A DNA stretch of 64,000 nucleotides, taken from Mycobacterium simiae. Lineage in GTDB: Bacteria > Actinomycetota > Actinomycetes > Mycobacteriales > Mycobacteriaceae. A model generated the notes under the pieces. That model was not told the origin of the DNA. It was given only the letters and a program-made list of their open reading frames with translations, and searched no databases. The stretch is taken from contig NZ_VTZN01000002.1 in assembly GCF_008370645.1 (NCBI RefSeq), positions 1 to 64,000 of the forward strand, written 5' to 3'. Positions 26,173 through 35,401 of the stretch are shown here, piece by piece. A program made the position numbers and the translations under genes. Position 1 is the stretch's first letter. Each line of letters opens with the position of its first letter.

Positions 26173-27441
26173 GTGACCATCGACTTGTTCCTCTTGATCA
26201 TCGTCGTGATCACGGCGTTGGCGTTCGATTTCACCAACGGCTTCCACGACACGGGCAACGCCATGGCCACCTCCATCGCCAGCGGGGCACTGGCGCCCAA
26301 GACCGCCGTTATTCTGTCGGCCGTGCTCAACCTGGTCGGCGCATTTTTGTCCACCGCCGTCGCGGCCACCATCGCCAAGGGCCTCATCGACGCCAACCTG
26401 GTGACTCTCGAGTTGGTGTTCGCCGGCCTGGTCGGCGGAATCGTGTGGAACCTGCTCACCTGGCTGCTGGGCATCCCGTCAAGCTCCTCCCACGCGCTGA
26501 TCGGCGGCATCGTCGGCGCCACGATCGCTGCTGTCGGCGGCCGCGGCGTCATCTGGAGCGGCGTGGTATCCAAAGTGATCGTGCCGGCCGTGGTGGCCGC
26601 GTTGCTGGCCACGCTCGTGGGAACGATCGGCACCTGGTTGGTGTACCGAATTGTGCGCGCCGTCCCGGCCAAGCGCACCGAGGGCGGATTTCGACATGGT
26701 CAGATCGGCTCGGCGTCGCTGGTCTCGCTGGCCCACGGCACCAATGACGCGCAAAAGACGATGGGCGTGATCTTTCTGGCCCTGATGTCCTACGGCGCGG
26801 TCAGCAAGACCGCCGCCATTCCGCCGCTGTGGGTGATCGTGTCCTGCGCGGTGGCGATGGCCGCTGGTACCTACCTGGGCGGCTGGCGCATCATCCGCAC
26901 CCTGGGCAAGGGACTGGTCGAGATCAACCCGCCACAAGGCATGGCCGCCGAGGCGTCGTCGGCGGCAGTCATTCTGCTGTCGGCCCACTTCGGCTACGCG
27001 TTGTCGACGACCCAGGTCGCCACCGGGTCCGTGCTGGGCAGCGGCGTGGGCAAGCCCGGCGCTGAGGTGCGGTGGGGAGTCGCCGGGCGGATGGCAGCAG
27101 CGTGGGTCATCACACTTCCACTGGCCGGCCTGGTTGGGGCCGTCACCTACGCGCTGGTGCATGTCATCGGCGGATACCCGGGCGCAGTCGTCGGGTTCAC
27201 CCTGCTGTGCCTGACCGCTACCGCGATTTGGCTGCGGGCGCGCCGGGCGCAGGTCGACCACACCAACGTCAACGCCGAGTGGGAGGGCAGCCTGACGGCC
27301 GGGCTCGACGGGGCAGCCAAGCCCGTCCAGCCGCTGCTCCCAGATCGCACCTCACCGTCGGCGCCGCCAACCCCCGGATCCAGCGGCCACCTGCCGGAGT
27401 TCGGCGCCGACGACGCGCTCACGGCGGGTAGCTCGTCATGA
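26173..27441 (+). CDS. pitA: Inorganic phosphate transporter PitA
   Basis: A 422-residue PiT-family (PF01384) permease with about ten transmembrane helices. Both family repeats are plain: FDFTNGFHDTGNAMATSIA near residue 15 and SLAHGTNDAQKTMGVIFLAL near residue 185. A cytoplasmic Pro-rich tail of about 50 residues ends the protein. The GTG at 26173 gives VTIDLFLL, beginning directly with helix 1; the frame extends upstream to 26050 but would overlap the VOC gene. Its stop overlaps the next gene as ATGA. Confidence 0.94.
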   Translation: MTIDLFLLIIVVITALAFDFTNGFHDTGNAMATSIASGALAPKTAVILSAVLNLVGAFLSTAVAATIAKGLIDANLVTLELVFAGLVGGIVWNLLTWLLGIPSSSSHALIGGIVGATIAAVGGRGVIWSGVVSKVIVPAVVAALLATLVGTIGTWLVYRIVRAVPAKRTEGGFRHGQIGSASLVSLAHGTNDAQKTMGVIFLALMSYGAVSKTAAIPPLWVIVSCAVAMAAGTYLGGWRIIRTLGKGLVEINPPQGMAAEASSAAVILLSAHFGYALSTTQVATGSVLGSGVGKPGAEVRWGVAGRMAAAWVITLPLAGLVGAVTYALVHVIGGYPGAVVGFTLLCLTATAIWLRARRAQVDHTNVNAEWEGSLTAGLDGAAKPVQPLLPDRTSPSAPPTPGSSGHLPEFGADDALTAGSSS

Positions 27442-27725
27442 GTCACTGGTTTAACTACGAGGCCACAACGAAAATTCTGGTCTTCAGCCTGCTGGTGGGC
27501 GCCGGGCTGCCTGCCTTGTTCGCGCTCGGGGTGCGCATGCAGGCCGCCGGAGTAGGCGACATCGGCGCGAACCCCCCCTCGCTGCGGCGCACGATCTTGG
27601 TAGCACTGGGCTGGGCTATTTTTGCGCTGGTGCTTGCGGTAGTCGTCATCGGGGTGCTGTACATCGCCCGAGACTTCATCGCCCACCACACTGGTTGGGC
27701 CTTCCTTGGAGCTAAACCCAAGTAA
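27438..27725 (+). CDS. Small two-helix membrane protein
   Basis: A 95-residue protein with hydrophobic helices at about 10-35 and 50-78. It is translationally coupled to pitA (ATGA overlap) and corresponds to Rv0544c (from memory). Function unknown; the coupling makes a PitA accessory role possible. Confidence 0.8.
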   Translation: MSHWFNYEATTKILVFSLLVGAGLPALFALGVRMQAAGVGDIGANPPSLRRTILVALGWAIFALVLAVVVIGVLYIARDFIAHHTGWAFLGAKPK

Positions 27726-27794
27726 CGTTGCGTTGGTTATCCAGGGTGATCGACATCGGGTTTGTCGACGCCCCCGAGGGGAAGTAACAGTAGC

Positions 27795-28091
27795 GTGAAC
27801 GGATTCCTCGCTTCGATAGTCTCGTGGTTGCGCGCCGGCTACCCCGACGGAGTGCCACCCACCGACTCCTTCGCGGTATTGGCGTTGTTGTGCCGCCGAC
27901 TGACGAATGAGGACGTTAAGGCCGTCGCCAATGAATTGATGCAGCGGGGTGATTTCGACGAGATCGACATCGGGGTGGTGATCACCCAGTTCACCGATGA
28001 GCTGCCGTCGCCGGAGGATGTCGAGCGGGTGCGGGCCAGGTTGGCCGCTCATGGCTGGCCATTCGATGATGCCGCGGAGGACCGGGCATAG
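27795..28091 (+). CDS. DUF3349 protein
   Basis: A 98-residue small helical protein beginning MNGFLASIVSWLRAGYPDGVPP (GTG start), with LALLCRRLTNEDVKAVANEL and ITQFTDELPSPEDVERV, the DUF3349 pattern. GAGGGG lies upstream of the GTG at 27795. Corresponds to Rv0543c (from memory). Function unknown. menE begins 2 nt after its stop. Confidence 0.85.
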   Translation: MNGFLASIVSWLRAGYPDGVPPTDSFAVLALLCRRLTNEDVKAVANELMQRGDFDEIDIGVVITQFTDELPSPEDVERVRARLAAHGWPFDDAAEDRA

Positions 28092-28093
28092 CC

Positions 28094-29239
28094 GTGCTGC
28101 GGGCACTGAGCGTGCCACCCGGTTCCGCTGTCTCGTCGCTGTTGCCGGCGCTGCAACGGGTTCTCGACGGCCGCGATCCGGCGCTGGTCGCGGTGCCGGC
28201 TGAACATGAATCCGGGCTGCACGCCTTGCGCGTCGGCCAAGAAATCGACGACGACGTGGCCCTGGTGGTGACGACGTCGGGAACCACCGGAGCACCCAAG
28301 GGCGCGTTGCTGACCGCCGCCGCTCTGATCGCCAGCGCCACAGCAACTCATCGGCGTCTCGGCGGGCCGGGCAGCTGGCTGCTAGCGGTGCCGCCCCACC
28401 ACATCGCCGGGCTGCAAGTGTTGGTGCGCAGCCTGGTCGCCGGCTGCACACCCGTCCAGCTTGATGTCTCCGCGGGCTTCGACATCGCCGAATTGCCGGG
28501 TGCGGTAAGGAGATTGGGCCCGGGGCGGCGATACACGGCGCTGGTGGCCGCGCAGCTGGCCAAGGCGCTCACCGATCCGGCCGCCACCGCAGCGCTGGCC
28601 GAGCTGGACGCCGTGCTGATCGGGGGTGGGCCGGCTCCGCGGCCGGTCCTGGACGCCGCGGCGGATGCTGGCATTGCGGTGGTACGCACCTACGGGATGA
28701 GCGAGACCGCTGGCGGTTGCGTGTACGACGGCGTCCCACTCGACGGCGTCCGGTTGCGGATCCGCGCCGATGGCCGCATCGCCGTGGGTGGTGCGATGCT
28801 GGCCAAGGGATACCGCAACCCGGTCGATCCCGATCCATTCGCTGAGCCCGGTTGGTTTCACACCGATGACCTTGGTGCCGTGGACGATTCGGCTGTGCTG
28901 ACGGTGCTGGGACGAATCGACGACGCGATCAGCACCGGCGGTTTGACGGTGTTGCCGGGGCCGGTCGAAGCGGCGCTGGCCACCCACCCCGCAGTGCACG
29001 ACTGCGCAGTCTTCGGGCTGGCCGATGACCGGCTAGGCCAACGGGTGGTAGCCGCGATCGTGGTCGGCCATGATTGCGCCGCCCCCACGCTAGAGGCAGT
29101 GCGCGCACACGTCGCTCGCACCCTGGATGTCACTGCCGCGCCTCGTGAAGTGCACGTTGTCGAGGAGCTACCGCGACGCGGCATCGGAAAGATCGACCGT
29201 CCGGCGTTGGTGCGCCGGTTCGCTGCACCCGGTCAATAG
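28094..29239 (+). CDS. menE: o-Succinylbenzoate-CoA ligase MenE
   Basis: A 381-residue ANL-superfamily ligase that forms o-succinylbenzoyl-CoA for MenB. It has the compact size usual for actinobacterial MenE. P-loop TTSGTTGAPKGALL (about 59-72); YGMSETAGGCVYDG near 215; WFHTDDLGAVDD near 250; GRIDDAISTGG hinge near 275; C-terminal RRGIGKIDRPAL with the catalytic lysine. Starts at GTG, 2 nt after the DUF3349 stop. Confidence 0.94.
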   Translation: MLRALSVPPGSAVSSLLPALQRVLDGRDPALVAVPAEHESGLHALRVGQEIDDDVALVVTTSGTTGAPKGALLTAAALIASATATHRRLGGPGSWLLAVPPHHIAGLQVLVRSLVAGCTPVQLDVSAGFDIAELPGAVRRLGPGRRYTALVAAQLAKALTDPAATAALAELDAVLIGGGPAPRPVLDAAADAGIAVVRTYGMSETAGGCVYDGVPLDGVRLRIRADGRIAVGGAMLAKGYRNPVDPDPFAEPGWFHTDDLGAVDDSAVLTVLGRIDDAISTGGLTVLPGPVEAALATHPAVHDCAVFGLADDRLGQRVVAAIVVGHDCAAPTLEAVRAHVARTLDVTAAPREVHVVEELPRRGIGKIDRPALVRRFAAPGQ

Positions 29240-29250
29240 GCTAACCGATC

Positions 29251-30603
29251 GTGAGGATTGCCCGCCGGGAAGCAGCAGCCGTTGTTAGCGGGGTCGTTTT
29301 GGTGGCGGCCGCGTTTGTGCTGCCGCGGCTGGATCTGGGTGTCAAGCCGCGCAGCGATATCGGCCTGGAGCGCTTTGCCTCGCGGGCCGGCGCGGCACCC
29401 ATATTTGGCTACTGGGATCTGCACGCCAGCTGGGGCACCGGACCGGCGATTGTGATTGCCCTGGCCGTCGTGGCGTGGGGACCCATTGTGGCGCAGAGGC
29501 TTTCGTGGCGGCTGCTGACGGTTAGCAGTTGGGCCACCGCCTGCGCGTGGGCTTTTTCCCTGGCCATGATCGACGGCTGGCAGCGCGGCTTTGTCGGCCG
29601 ATTGACCACCAGGGACGAGTATCTATATGAGGTTCCGGGTGTCAGAGACATCCCGACCACGTTGCGCACCTTCGCCAGCCGGATTGTCGACTTCCAGCCG
29701 AACTCCTGGACCACCCACGTCTCCGGGCATCCGCCGGGTGCGCTGCTGACCTTCGTGTGGCTGGATCGGCTTGGCCTGCACGGCGGCGCCTGGGCCGGCC
29801 TGCTGTGCTTGTTGGCCGGTTCCAGCGCCGCAGCCGCGGTAGTCATCGCCGTGCGTGCGCTGGCCGGTGAGCAGACCGCGCGGCGCGCCGCTCCTTTTGT
29901 CGCCTTGGCGCCGACGGCGATCTGGGTCGCGGTTTCGGCCGACGGATATTTTGCTGGCGTCGCGGCGTGGGGCATTGCACTGCTGGCGGTTGCGGTGCAC
30001 GGCGCGGCTCGGTTTCCCGGGTGGGTGGCCGCGGGGTCGGGGCTACTGCTCGGCTGGGCGGTGTTTCTCAGCTACGGCCTGCTGCTGGTGGGGCTACTCG
30101 CCTTGGCGGTACTGGTGTCCGCGCAGAGCTGGCGGGCCGCGCCGCGAGCGCTGGGACCGGTCGTCGTGGCCGCGGTAGCCGTGGCGGTGGCCTTCGCCGT
30201 CGCCGGGTTCTGCTGGTTCGACGGCTATACCCTTGTCCAGCAAAGGTATTGGCAGGGCATCGCGAAGGACCGTCCGTTTCAGTACTGGTCTTGGGCCAAC
30301 CTGGCTTGTGTGGTGTGCGCCATCGGGCTGGGCAGCGTCGCCGGGATCAGCCGGGTATTCGACTGGGACGCCAGCTGTCGCCGGTCAGGTTTTCCCCTGC
30401 TGTTGCTGGCAGCGCTGGGCGCCATCCTCTGCGCCGACCTGAGCATGCTCAGCAAAGCCGAGACCGAACGGATATGGTTGCCGTTCACCATCTGGCTAAC
30501 CGCGGCGCCCGCATTGCTGCCGGTGCAATCTCATCGGGCATGGCTGGCGATCAACGCCGCGGGTGCCCTGCTGCTGAACAGCATCATCGTCACGAATTGG
30601 TAG
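29251..30603 (+). CDS. Polytopic membrane protein, glycosyltransferase-like
   Basis: A 450-residue protein with about ten to eleven hydrophobic helices and a long first extracytoplasmic loop (about 30-55 and 110-150) containing HVSGHPPGALLTF. The layout resembles GT-C glycosyltransferases, but no definitive catalytic motif is evident. Corresponds to Rv0541c (from memory). Starts 11 nt after menE. Confidence 0.75.
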   Translation: MRIARREAAAVVSGVVLVAAAFVLPRLDLGVKPRSDIGLERFASRAGAAPIFGYWDLHASWGTGPAIVIALAVVAWGPIVAQRLSWRLLTVSSWATACAWAFSLAMIDGWQRGFVGRLTTRDEYLYEVPGVRDIPTTLRTFASRIVDFQPNSWTTHVSGHPPGALLTFVWLDRLGLHGGAWAGLLCLLAGSSAAAAVVIAVRALAGEQTARRAAPFVALAPTAIWVAVSADGYFAGVAAWGIALLAVAVHGAARFPGWVAAGSGLLLGWAVFLSYGLLLVGLLALAVLVSAQSWRAAPRALGPVVVAAVAVAVAFAVAGFCWFDGYTLVQQRYWQGIAKDRPFQYWSWANLACVVCAIGLGSVAGISRVFDWDASCRRSGFPLLLLAALGAILCADLSMLSKAETERIWLPFTIWLTAAPALLPVQSHRAWLAINAAGALLLNSIIVTNW

Positions 30604-30609
30604 GCGGAC

Positions 30610-31893
30610 ATGGAACAACCGGCACTAGCCCGTCGGCTCGGCACCACCGACGCCGTGGTGATTGGGCTGGGATCGATGATCGGCGCCGGGGTCTTCGCGG
30701 CATTCGGCCCAGCCGCCCGGGCTGCCGGCGCTGGGCTGCTCATCGGGTTGGTGCTCGCCGCGGCGGTCGCGTACTGCAATGCCACCGCGTCGGCGCAGCT
30801 GGCCGCTCAGTATCCGACGTCGGGCGGCACCTACATCTACGGGCGGGAACGACTAGGACCGTGGTGGGGATTTCTGGCCGGCTGGGGCTTCGTCATCGGC
30901 AAGACCGCCTCGTGCGCGGCCATGGCTCTGACGGTCGCGTCCTACACCGTTGCCGGCCCCGAAACACCACAATGGCTGCAGCGGGCCGTGGCCATTGCCG
31001 CCGTGCTGGTGCTGGCCGCCCTGAACTATCGCGGCATCACCAAGACCGCCATGCTGGCCCGAATCCTGGTGGCGTGCACGTTGATCGCGCTGGCTGTGGT
31101 GGTGCTCGCCATTGCCGTGACTAAGCCCGGGTCCGACCAGCTACGCGGCGCCTGGTCTGTCATCACGCCCTACGGGGTACTGCAGTCGGCGGGCCTGCTG
31201 TTTTTCGCGTTCGCCGGTTATGCACGCATCGCGACAATGGGCGAAGAAGTCCGTGACCCGGCCCGCACCATCCCTAAGGCAATAGGTCTGGCGCTGGCGA
31301 TCACGGTGGCCACCTATCTGACCGTGGGGGTGGCGGTGCTGCTGGCCGCCGGTCCGGACCGGCTCGCCGCCGCTACAGCTCCGCTGGCCGAAGCGGTCCG
31401 AGCCGCTGGCGCTGCGCCTTTGGTACCAGTGGTCGCCGTTGGCGGCGCGCTGGCGAGCCTCGGCGCGCTGCTGGCGCTGATCGCCGGGGTGGGGCGCACC
31501 GCGCTGGCGATGGCGCGCCATCGCGACTTGCCCGGCTGGCTGGCCGCGGTTCACCCGCGCCACCGGGTGCCGCACCACGCTGAGCTGGCGCTCGCGGCGG
31601 TGGTTAGCGTGTTGGTGGCTACCGTCGACCTGCGCGGCGTGATCGGCTTCTCCTCGTTTGGCGTGTTGATCTATTACGCGATCGCCAACGCCGCCGCATA
31701 CACCCTGCCGAGCCGCAGTTGGCTGCGGATCGTGGCCGTCGGCGGCCTGATCGGTTGCTTGGTGCTGGTCGTCACGTTGCCGTGGGAATCGATCGGTGCC
31801 GGGCTGGGCATGTTCGCTCTTGGGGTCGGCGGACGCTGGTTAGTGCTGCGCCGCCGAACCCGCCCCGATGGCCAGAGCCCCAACCCGAGGTGA
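30610..31893 (+). CDS. APC family amino acid permease
   Basis: A 427-residue APC-superfamily transporter. Helix 1 has the family motif IGLGSMIGAGVFAAFGPAARAAG, helix 2 follows as IGLVLAAAVAYCNATASAQ, and helix 6 carries FFAFAGYARIATMGEEVRDP with the conserved Gly-Glu. About twelve helices. Substrate unknown. It starts 6 nt after the membrane protein and ends this plus-strand operon. From memory M. tuberculosis has no permease here. Confidence 0.88.
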   Translation: MEQPALARRLGTTDAVVIGLGSMIGAGVFAAFGPAARAAGAGLLIGLVLAAAVAYCNATASAQLAAQYPTSGGTYIYGRERLGPWWGFLAGWGFVIGKTASCAAMALTVASYTVAGPETPQWLQRAVAIAAVLVLAALNYRGITKTAMLARILVACTLIALAVVVLAIAVTKPGSDQLRGAWSVITPYGVLQSAGLLFFAFAGYARIATMGEEVRDPARTIPKAIGLALAITVATYLTVGVAVLLAAGPDRLAAATAPLAEAVRAAGAAPLVPVVAVGGALASLGALLALIAGVGRTALAMARHRDLPGWLAAVHPRHRVPHHAELALAAVVSVLVATVDLRGVIGFSSFGVLIYYAIANAAAYTLPSRSWLRIVAVGGLIGCLVLVVTLPWESIGAGLGMFALGVGGRWLVLRRRTRPDGQSPNPR

Positions 31894-32207
31894 CCGTCTC
31901 CGGGGCCAAAGCCGGTTTAGCACGCATTACCGAACTAGCCCGGGCTATGGGCGTTCACAAGTCGGAATCGCTTCCGCGCGACTGCTACTGCACCAAGCCG
32001 CAACCTGACCTGCGGGCCGGCGCGGGTTCGTGCTGCGGGCCTGTTGCTGGCGGTCAAGCTGCCGGGCAAGACTGCCGAACAGCCTCATTTACCCCAACTG
32101 ATGGGCGACCCCAGGCTCGACTGGCACTAACGGAGCAACCGCCACGCCAAGACCTCTAGGGCTATCGGGCGCATCCGGCTAACACCAGAAGTACTCGACC
32201 GCCTGCC
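31894..32207. other. Intergenic stretch, possibly decayed coding
   Basis: The plus strand reads short coding-like stretches in different frames (AGLARITELARAMGVHK at about 31909-31959; LLLAVKLPGKTAEQPHLPQL at about 32040-32100) without a continuous frame or start. They may be remains of a gene, but no family is recognised. No promoter or terminator stands out. Confidence 0.3.
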
Positions 32208-32870
32208 TCACCACCCGGCCGCTCGGACGACCCGCGCGAAGCGACTGTCCGGGCCGCACGCCTCGCGTACCACCGCGAGGTCGCCGACCACGTCGACGTC
32301 GGCCAGGAGCGGCACCGAAGCCACGTCAATACCATTGTTGCGCAACGCCTTCAGGGTGAGTTTCCCGGTATCAGGCTGCGACATCGGGACACTGCGCAGG
32401 CACTCGGCCGCAGCAGGGCTATGGACACCGAGCACCCACCAACCGCCGTCGAGTGCCAATCCAAGCACTGCTGGCGTCTCGAGTAAGCGTTGTGCGCAAT
32501 CGCCCAGCAGCCCGGCGGAAACCTGGGGAGTGTCCATGCCGATTTGCAGCACGGGGTATCGGGTCGCGGCGTCGGCGTGTGCATTGGCGAGGCGGTCGGC
32601 GAAGTCGTCGCCACGTTGCTCGATGACGGTGAACGATCGCAGTCGCTGCCGGATCTCGGCGGCGTCGGCCGCGCTGTCCAGATCACCGGTAAGCGCCACC
32701 ACGCGGGTGGCCACCGGCGCCGCGGCTACCGCATCCAGTGTGTCAAGCAACGCGGCGGCGGCAATCTCCGCCGCAATCCGGTCACCCACCACCACCGCCA
32801 GCCGCGTCTTGGCCAAGCCGGGCACCGGTGCTTTGGCCACGACCAGCACCGTGACCGGCAGGCCGCTCAC
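32208..32870 (-). CDS. DUF2064 / CofC-like glycosyltransferase-fold protein
   Basis: A 220-residue protein of the TIGR04282 (DUF2064) group, with a nucleotidyltransferase-like GT-A fold: VVAKAPVPGLAKTRL near the N terminus, IGMDTPQVSAGLL near 113, and LALDGGWWVLGVH near 140. GTG at 32870 overlaps the upstream glycosyltransferase stop as GTGA. This protein family is often paired with a dolichyl-phosphate-sugar synthase-like gene, as here. Corresponds to Rv0540. Reaction unknown. Confidence 0.85.
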   Translation of the reverse strand: MSGLPVTVLVVAKAPVPGLAKTRLAVVVGDRIAAEIAAAALLDTLDAVAAAPVATRVVALTGDLDSAADAAEIRQRLRSFTVIEQRGDDFADRLANAHADAATRYPVLQIGMDTPQVSAGLLGDCAQRLLETPAVLGLALDGGWWVLGVHSPAAAECLRSVPMSQPDTGKLTLKALRNNGIDVASVPLLADVDVVGDLAVVREACGPDSRFARVVRAAGW

Positions 32871-33523
32871 GAGATCACCTTCCAGAAATCCAGGATCGCC
32901 ACGATGCTGCCCCGCAGCGAACCACTGACCTTCGACTCGCCGCCGGTCCGGGGACCGTAGCTGACGTCGAGTTCGACCACGCGCCAGCCGGCGGCTGCGG
33001 CGCGAACCAAAAGCTCCAGCGGATACCCGGACCGTCGATCGGCGACACCCAGATGCAGCAGCGCCTCCCGCCTGGCCACCCGCATGGGCGCGATGTCGTG
33101 TACCGACAACCCGTGGCGGGTACGCAGCCGCCAGCTCATCACTACCGTGCCCACCCGCGCCACCCAGGGCCAATGCAATCCGGGCACCGGGCGCCGGCGG
33201 CCCGTCACCAGGTCCGCGCCCCGCCCCAGTTCGGCGACCAGCCTAGGCAGGTCACCAGGATCCATCGAACCGTCGGCGTCGATGACGGCGACGATGGGCG
33301 TGGTCGCGGCGACCACGCCGGCATGCACTGCCGCGCCGTAACCGGCGCGCGGTTCGGTGACCACGTCAGCGCCGTGCCCGGCAGCCACCGCAGCGGTGTT
33401 GTCGGTGCTGTTGTTGTCCACCACCAACACCCGATAGCCGGCCGGAATAGCGGCCAGCACCGCCGGCAGCGACTCTTCCTCGTTGAGACAGGGCAGCACC
33501 ACAGTCACCAGATCACCGGGCAT
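32867..33523 (-). CDS. GT2 glycosyltransferase (dolichyl-phosphate sugar synthase-like)
   Basis: A 218-residue GT-A glycosyltransferase. N-terminal VTVVLPCLNEEESLPAVL, VVDNNSTDNTA, the DxD-type metal motif VIDADGSMDPGDLP near 85, and a C-terminal SGYPLELLVRAAAAGWRVVE. It lacks membrane helices and so resembles soluble Dpm1-like enzymes that load a sugar onto a polyprenyl phosphate. The ATG at 33523 is preferred; a GTG two codons earlier is possible. Corresponds to Rv0539 (from memory). Confidence 0.86.
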   Translation of the reverse strand: MPGDLVTVVLPCLNEEESLPAVLAAIPAGYRVLVVDNNSTDNTAAVAAGHGADVVTEPRAGYGAAVHAGVVAATTPIVAVIDADGSMDPGDLPRLVAELGRGADLVTGRRRPVPGLHWPWVARVGTVVMSWRLRTRHGLSVHDIAPMRVARREALLHLGVADRRSGYPLELLVRAAAAGWRVVELDVSYGPRTGGESKVSGSLRGSIVAILDFWKVIS

Positions 33524-33556
33524 GCCCACCGACCTTAGGCGAAGCCGCGACCTGGA

Positions 33557-35401
33557 TCAGTGCCCGGAGTGGCCGCCGCCGCTGCTACCACCACTGCTAC
33601 CGCTGCCTCCGCTGCTGCCGCTGCCTCCCCCGCTGCCACCGCCGCTGCTGCCGCCGCCGCTGCCACTGCCGCTGCTGCCACCGCCGCTGCCGCCGCCGCC
33701 ACTGCCACCGCCGCTGCCACCGCCACTGCCGAGTTGCGGCTGCGGAGCCGGGGCCACCGTCTGCGGCGCCTGCGGGGCCACCGTCTGCTGCTGGGTTGGT
33801 ACCTGTTGGGTTGGTACTTGCGTCGGCTCCTGGGTCGGCTGCCGCGTCGGCTGTGGAGCGACGGTGGTCGGAGCGACCGTGGTCGGAGGAACGGTCGTCG
33901 GAGCGACAGTCGTGGTCACTGGGGCCATCGTGGTGGGCGGCGTGGTGGGCGGCGTGGTCGCCGGCGTAGTCGGCGGCGTGGTCGCCGGCGTAGTCGGCGG
34001 GGTGGTCGGCGGCGTGGTCGGAGGCGTGGTCGGCGGCGTGGTCGGAGGCGTGGTCGGCGGCGTGGTCGGCGGCGTCGTCGGCGGCGTGGTCGGCGGGGTC
34101 GTGGGCGGGGTGGTCACCGGCGTCGTCGGCAGCGTCGTCACCCCCGGCGACCACCCCGGCCACGGCGGAATGATGACCGGAACCGGAACCGGGACCGGGA
34201 TCGGTGCCGGCACGACGCCGGGGGCGGCCGGGGCTGGCGGCACCCCACCCGTTCCAGGCGACGTTTCCTGCCGAGGAACAACGCCCTGGACGGCCGGAAT
34301 GGTCCCGCCCTGGAACCCTGCGGTGGGATTGTCAGCAGGCGGCAGCGGCACCGGCGCCTGCTGTTGCGTCGGCAACAGCGGCATGAACTTGCCCGGCTGG
34401 GCGTTCTGGTATCCCTCGACCGGCTCTGCGGCCGCCGTGGGCCGGACCGCGACCGCCACCGCAACCGCCAGCGACGCGAATCCGATGACCGCGAACGCCA
34501 CGACAGCGTTGCCGATCAGCAACGACCGCGAGCTGAGCGGCGCACGACCCGCCGCAAGCGCTTCGTCGTCCTCGTCATCGGATACGTCGTACTCGTAGTC
34601 GTCATAACCCTCGACGGGCAGCAGCTCAGCGTCACCGGCCTGTGAGTACGCCAGCTGCTCATCCTCCTGCTGAGCCGGCGGGAGATGGCCGGTCGCGTCG
34701 GCGGCTCCAGCGGGCTGAACCGGCTGGGCCGGCTGGGCCGGCTGGGCCATTGCCAGACCCGAAGCGCCTGCGGCCCCCGCAGCCAACGCCGCGCCCCGGG
34801 CCAGGGCAAAAGTGGGATCATCGACAACCTGTACCTGCATCGTCGAAGCAGCCCGAAACTGGTCGGCCAGCATCGAGGTCTGCTCGGCAGACGCACCCAC
34901 CAGCAACACCTCACCTGGAGCGCCAGGCTGGTCGCCAAGTCGCGCCATCAGCGTGTCAAACGTCACCGTCGCGTCGCCCTCAATGGGCGCGGCAGCCAGC
35001 AGCGTCGGCGGCGCGTCCCCGGCACCAGCGACCGCCAAACTCGCCGTCTCATCACCCACCAGCACCACAGCCGAGCCGGAACCATTCGCCCCCAGCAGAG
35101 CGGTGGCGGCTTCCGACTGCGACACCACCACGACATCGTGGACTCCGGAATCAACCAGCGCCTGACGCAGCTCATCGGCTCTGCCCTGATCCGACCAGCA
35201 CAGCCGGGTGGCAACCAGCCGATGGCCCTCGTCGGCCAGCAGTCGGTTGGTCCCGACCACCGTTTCGGTCAAGACCGGAATCACCTGATCGGCCACCTCG
35301 AGCGAGGACTGGTCGATCACAGCACCACCAGCGGCCGCCGACCCGACGAGCGCCAAGCGCGCGACCGGACCCGCGACCGCCACCCCCAACACGACGTCCA
35401 T
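33557..35401 (-). CDS. Pro/Thr- and Gly/Ser-rich membrane protein
   Basis: A 614-residue protein. Residues 1-215 form a folded domain starting MDVVLGVAVAGPVARLALVG, with strand-loop patterns that suggest an RNase H/actin-like fold (inference). A Gln/Pro linker and an acidic stretch (YDDYEYDVSDDEDDE, about 275-290) precede one transmembrane helix (about 308-335). Outside the membrane lies a Pro-rich region, then a long Thr-Thr-Pro-Pro repeat, then a Gly-Ser tail ending GGGHSGH. The ATG at 35401 has GAGAACC upstream; a longer frame lacks support. Corresponds to Rv0538 (from memory). Possibly a wall-spanning or glycosylated stalk; function unknown. Confidence 0.85.
   Translation of the reverse strand: MDVVLGVAVAGPVARLALVGSAAAGGAVIDQSSLEVADQVIPVLTETVVGTNRLLADEGHRLVATRLCWSDQGRADELRQALVDSGVHDVVVVSQSEAATALLGANGSGSAVVLVGDETASLAVAGAGDAPPTLLAAAPIEGDATVTFDTLMARLGDQPGAPGEVLLVGASAEQTSMLADQFRAASTMQVQVVDDPTFALARGAALAAGAAGASGLAMAQPAQPAQPVQPAGAADATGHLPPAQQEDEQLAYSQAGDAELLPVEGYDDYEYDVSDDEDDEALAAGRAPLSSRSLLIGNAVVAFAVIGFASLAVAVAVAVRPTAAAEPVEGYQNAQPGKFMPLLPTQQQAPVPLPPADNPTAGFQGGTIPAVQGVVPRQETSPGTGGVPPAPAAPGVVPAPIPVPVPVPVIIPPWPGWSPGVTTLPTTPVTTPPTTPPTTPPTTPPTTPPTTPPTTPPTTPPTTPPTTPPTTPATTPPTTPATTPPTTPPTTMAPVTTTVAPTTVPPTTVAPTTVAPQPTRQPTQEPTQVPTQQVPTQQQTVAPQAPQTVAPAPQPQLGSGGGSGGGSGGGGSGGGSSGSGSGGGSSGGGSGGGSGSSGGSGSSGGSSGGGHSGH
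33563..33734 (-). repeat. Gly-Ser low-complexity coding repeat
   Basis: Imperfect short direct repeats encode runs of GGGS and GSSGG at the C terminus of the preceding gene. Such tracts are prone to length change by slippage. Confidence 0.8.
33928..34131 (-). repeat. Thr-Thr-Pro-Pro coding tandem repeat
   Basis: About a dozen and a half 12-bp units encode TTPP, with a few TTPA variants. The stretch is a probable extended rod and a candidate polymorphic tandem repeat. Confidence 0.85.

Noticed and set aside
33928-34131. Regular repeats considered as a CRISPR array
   Set aside because: The 12-bp units are continuous with no spacers and are in frame within a protein.
33483-34598. Long plus-strand frames opposite the Pro/Thr-rich gene encoding Val-Gly and Arg repeats
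   Set aside because: They arise from the reverse complement of TTPP and Gly-Ser codon repeats.
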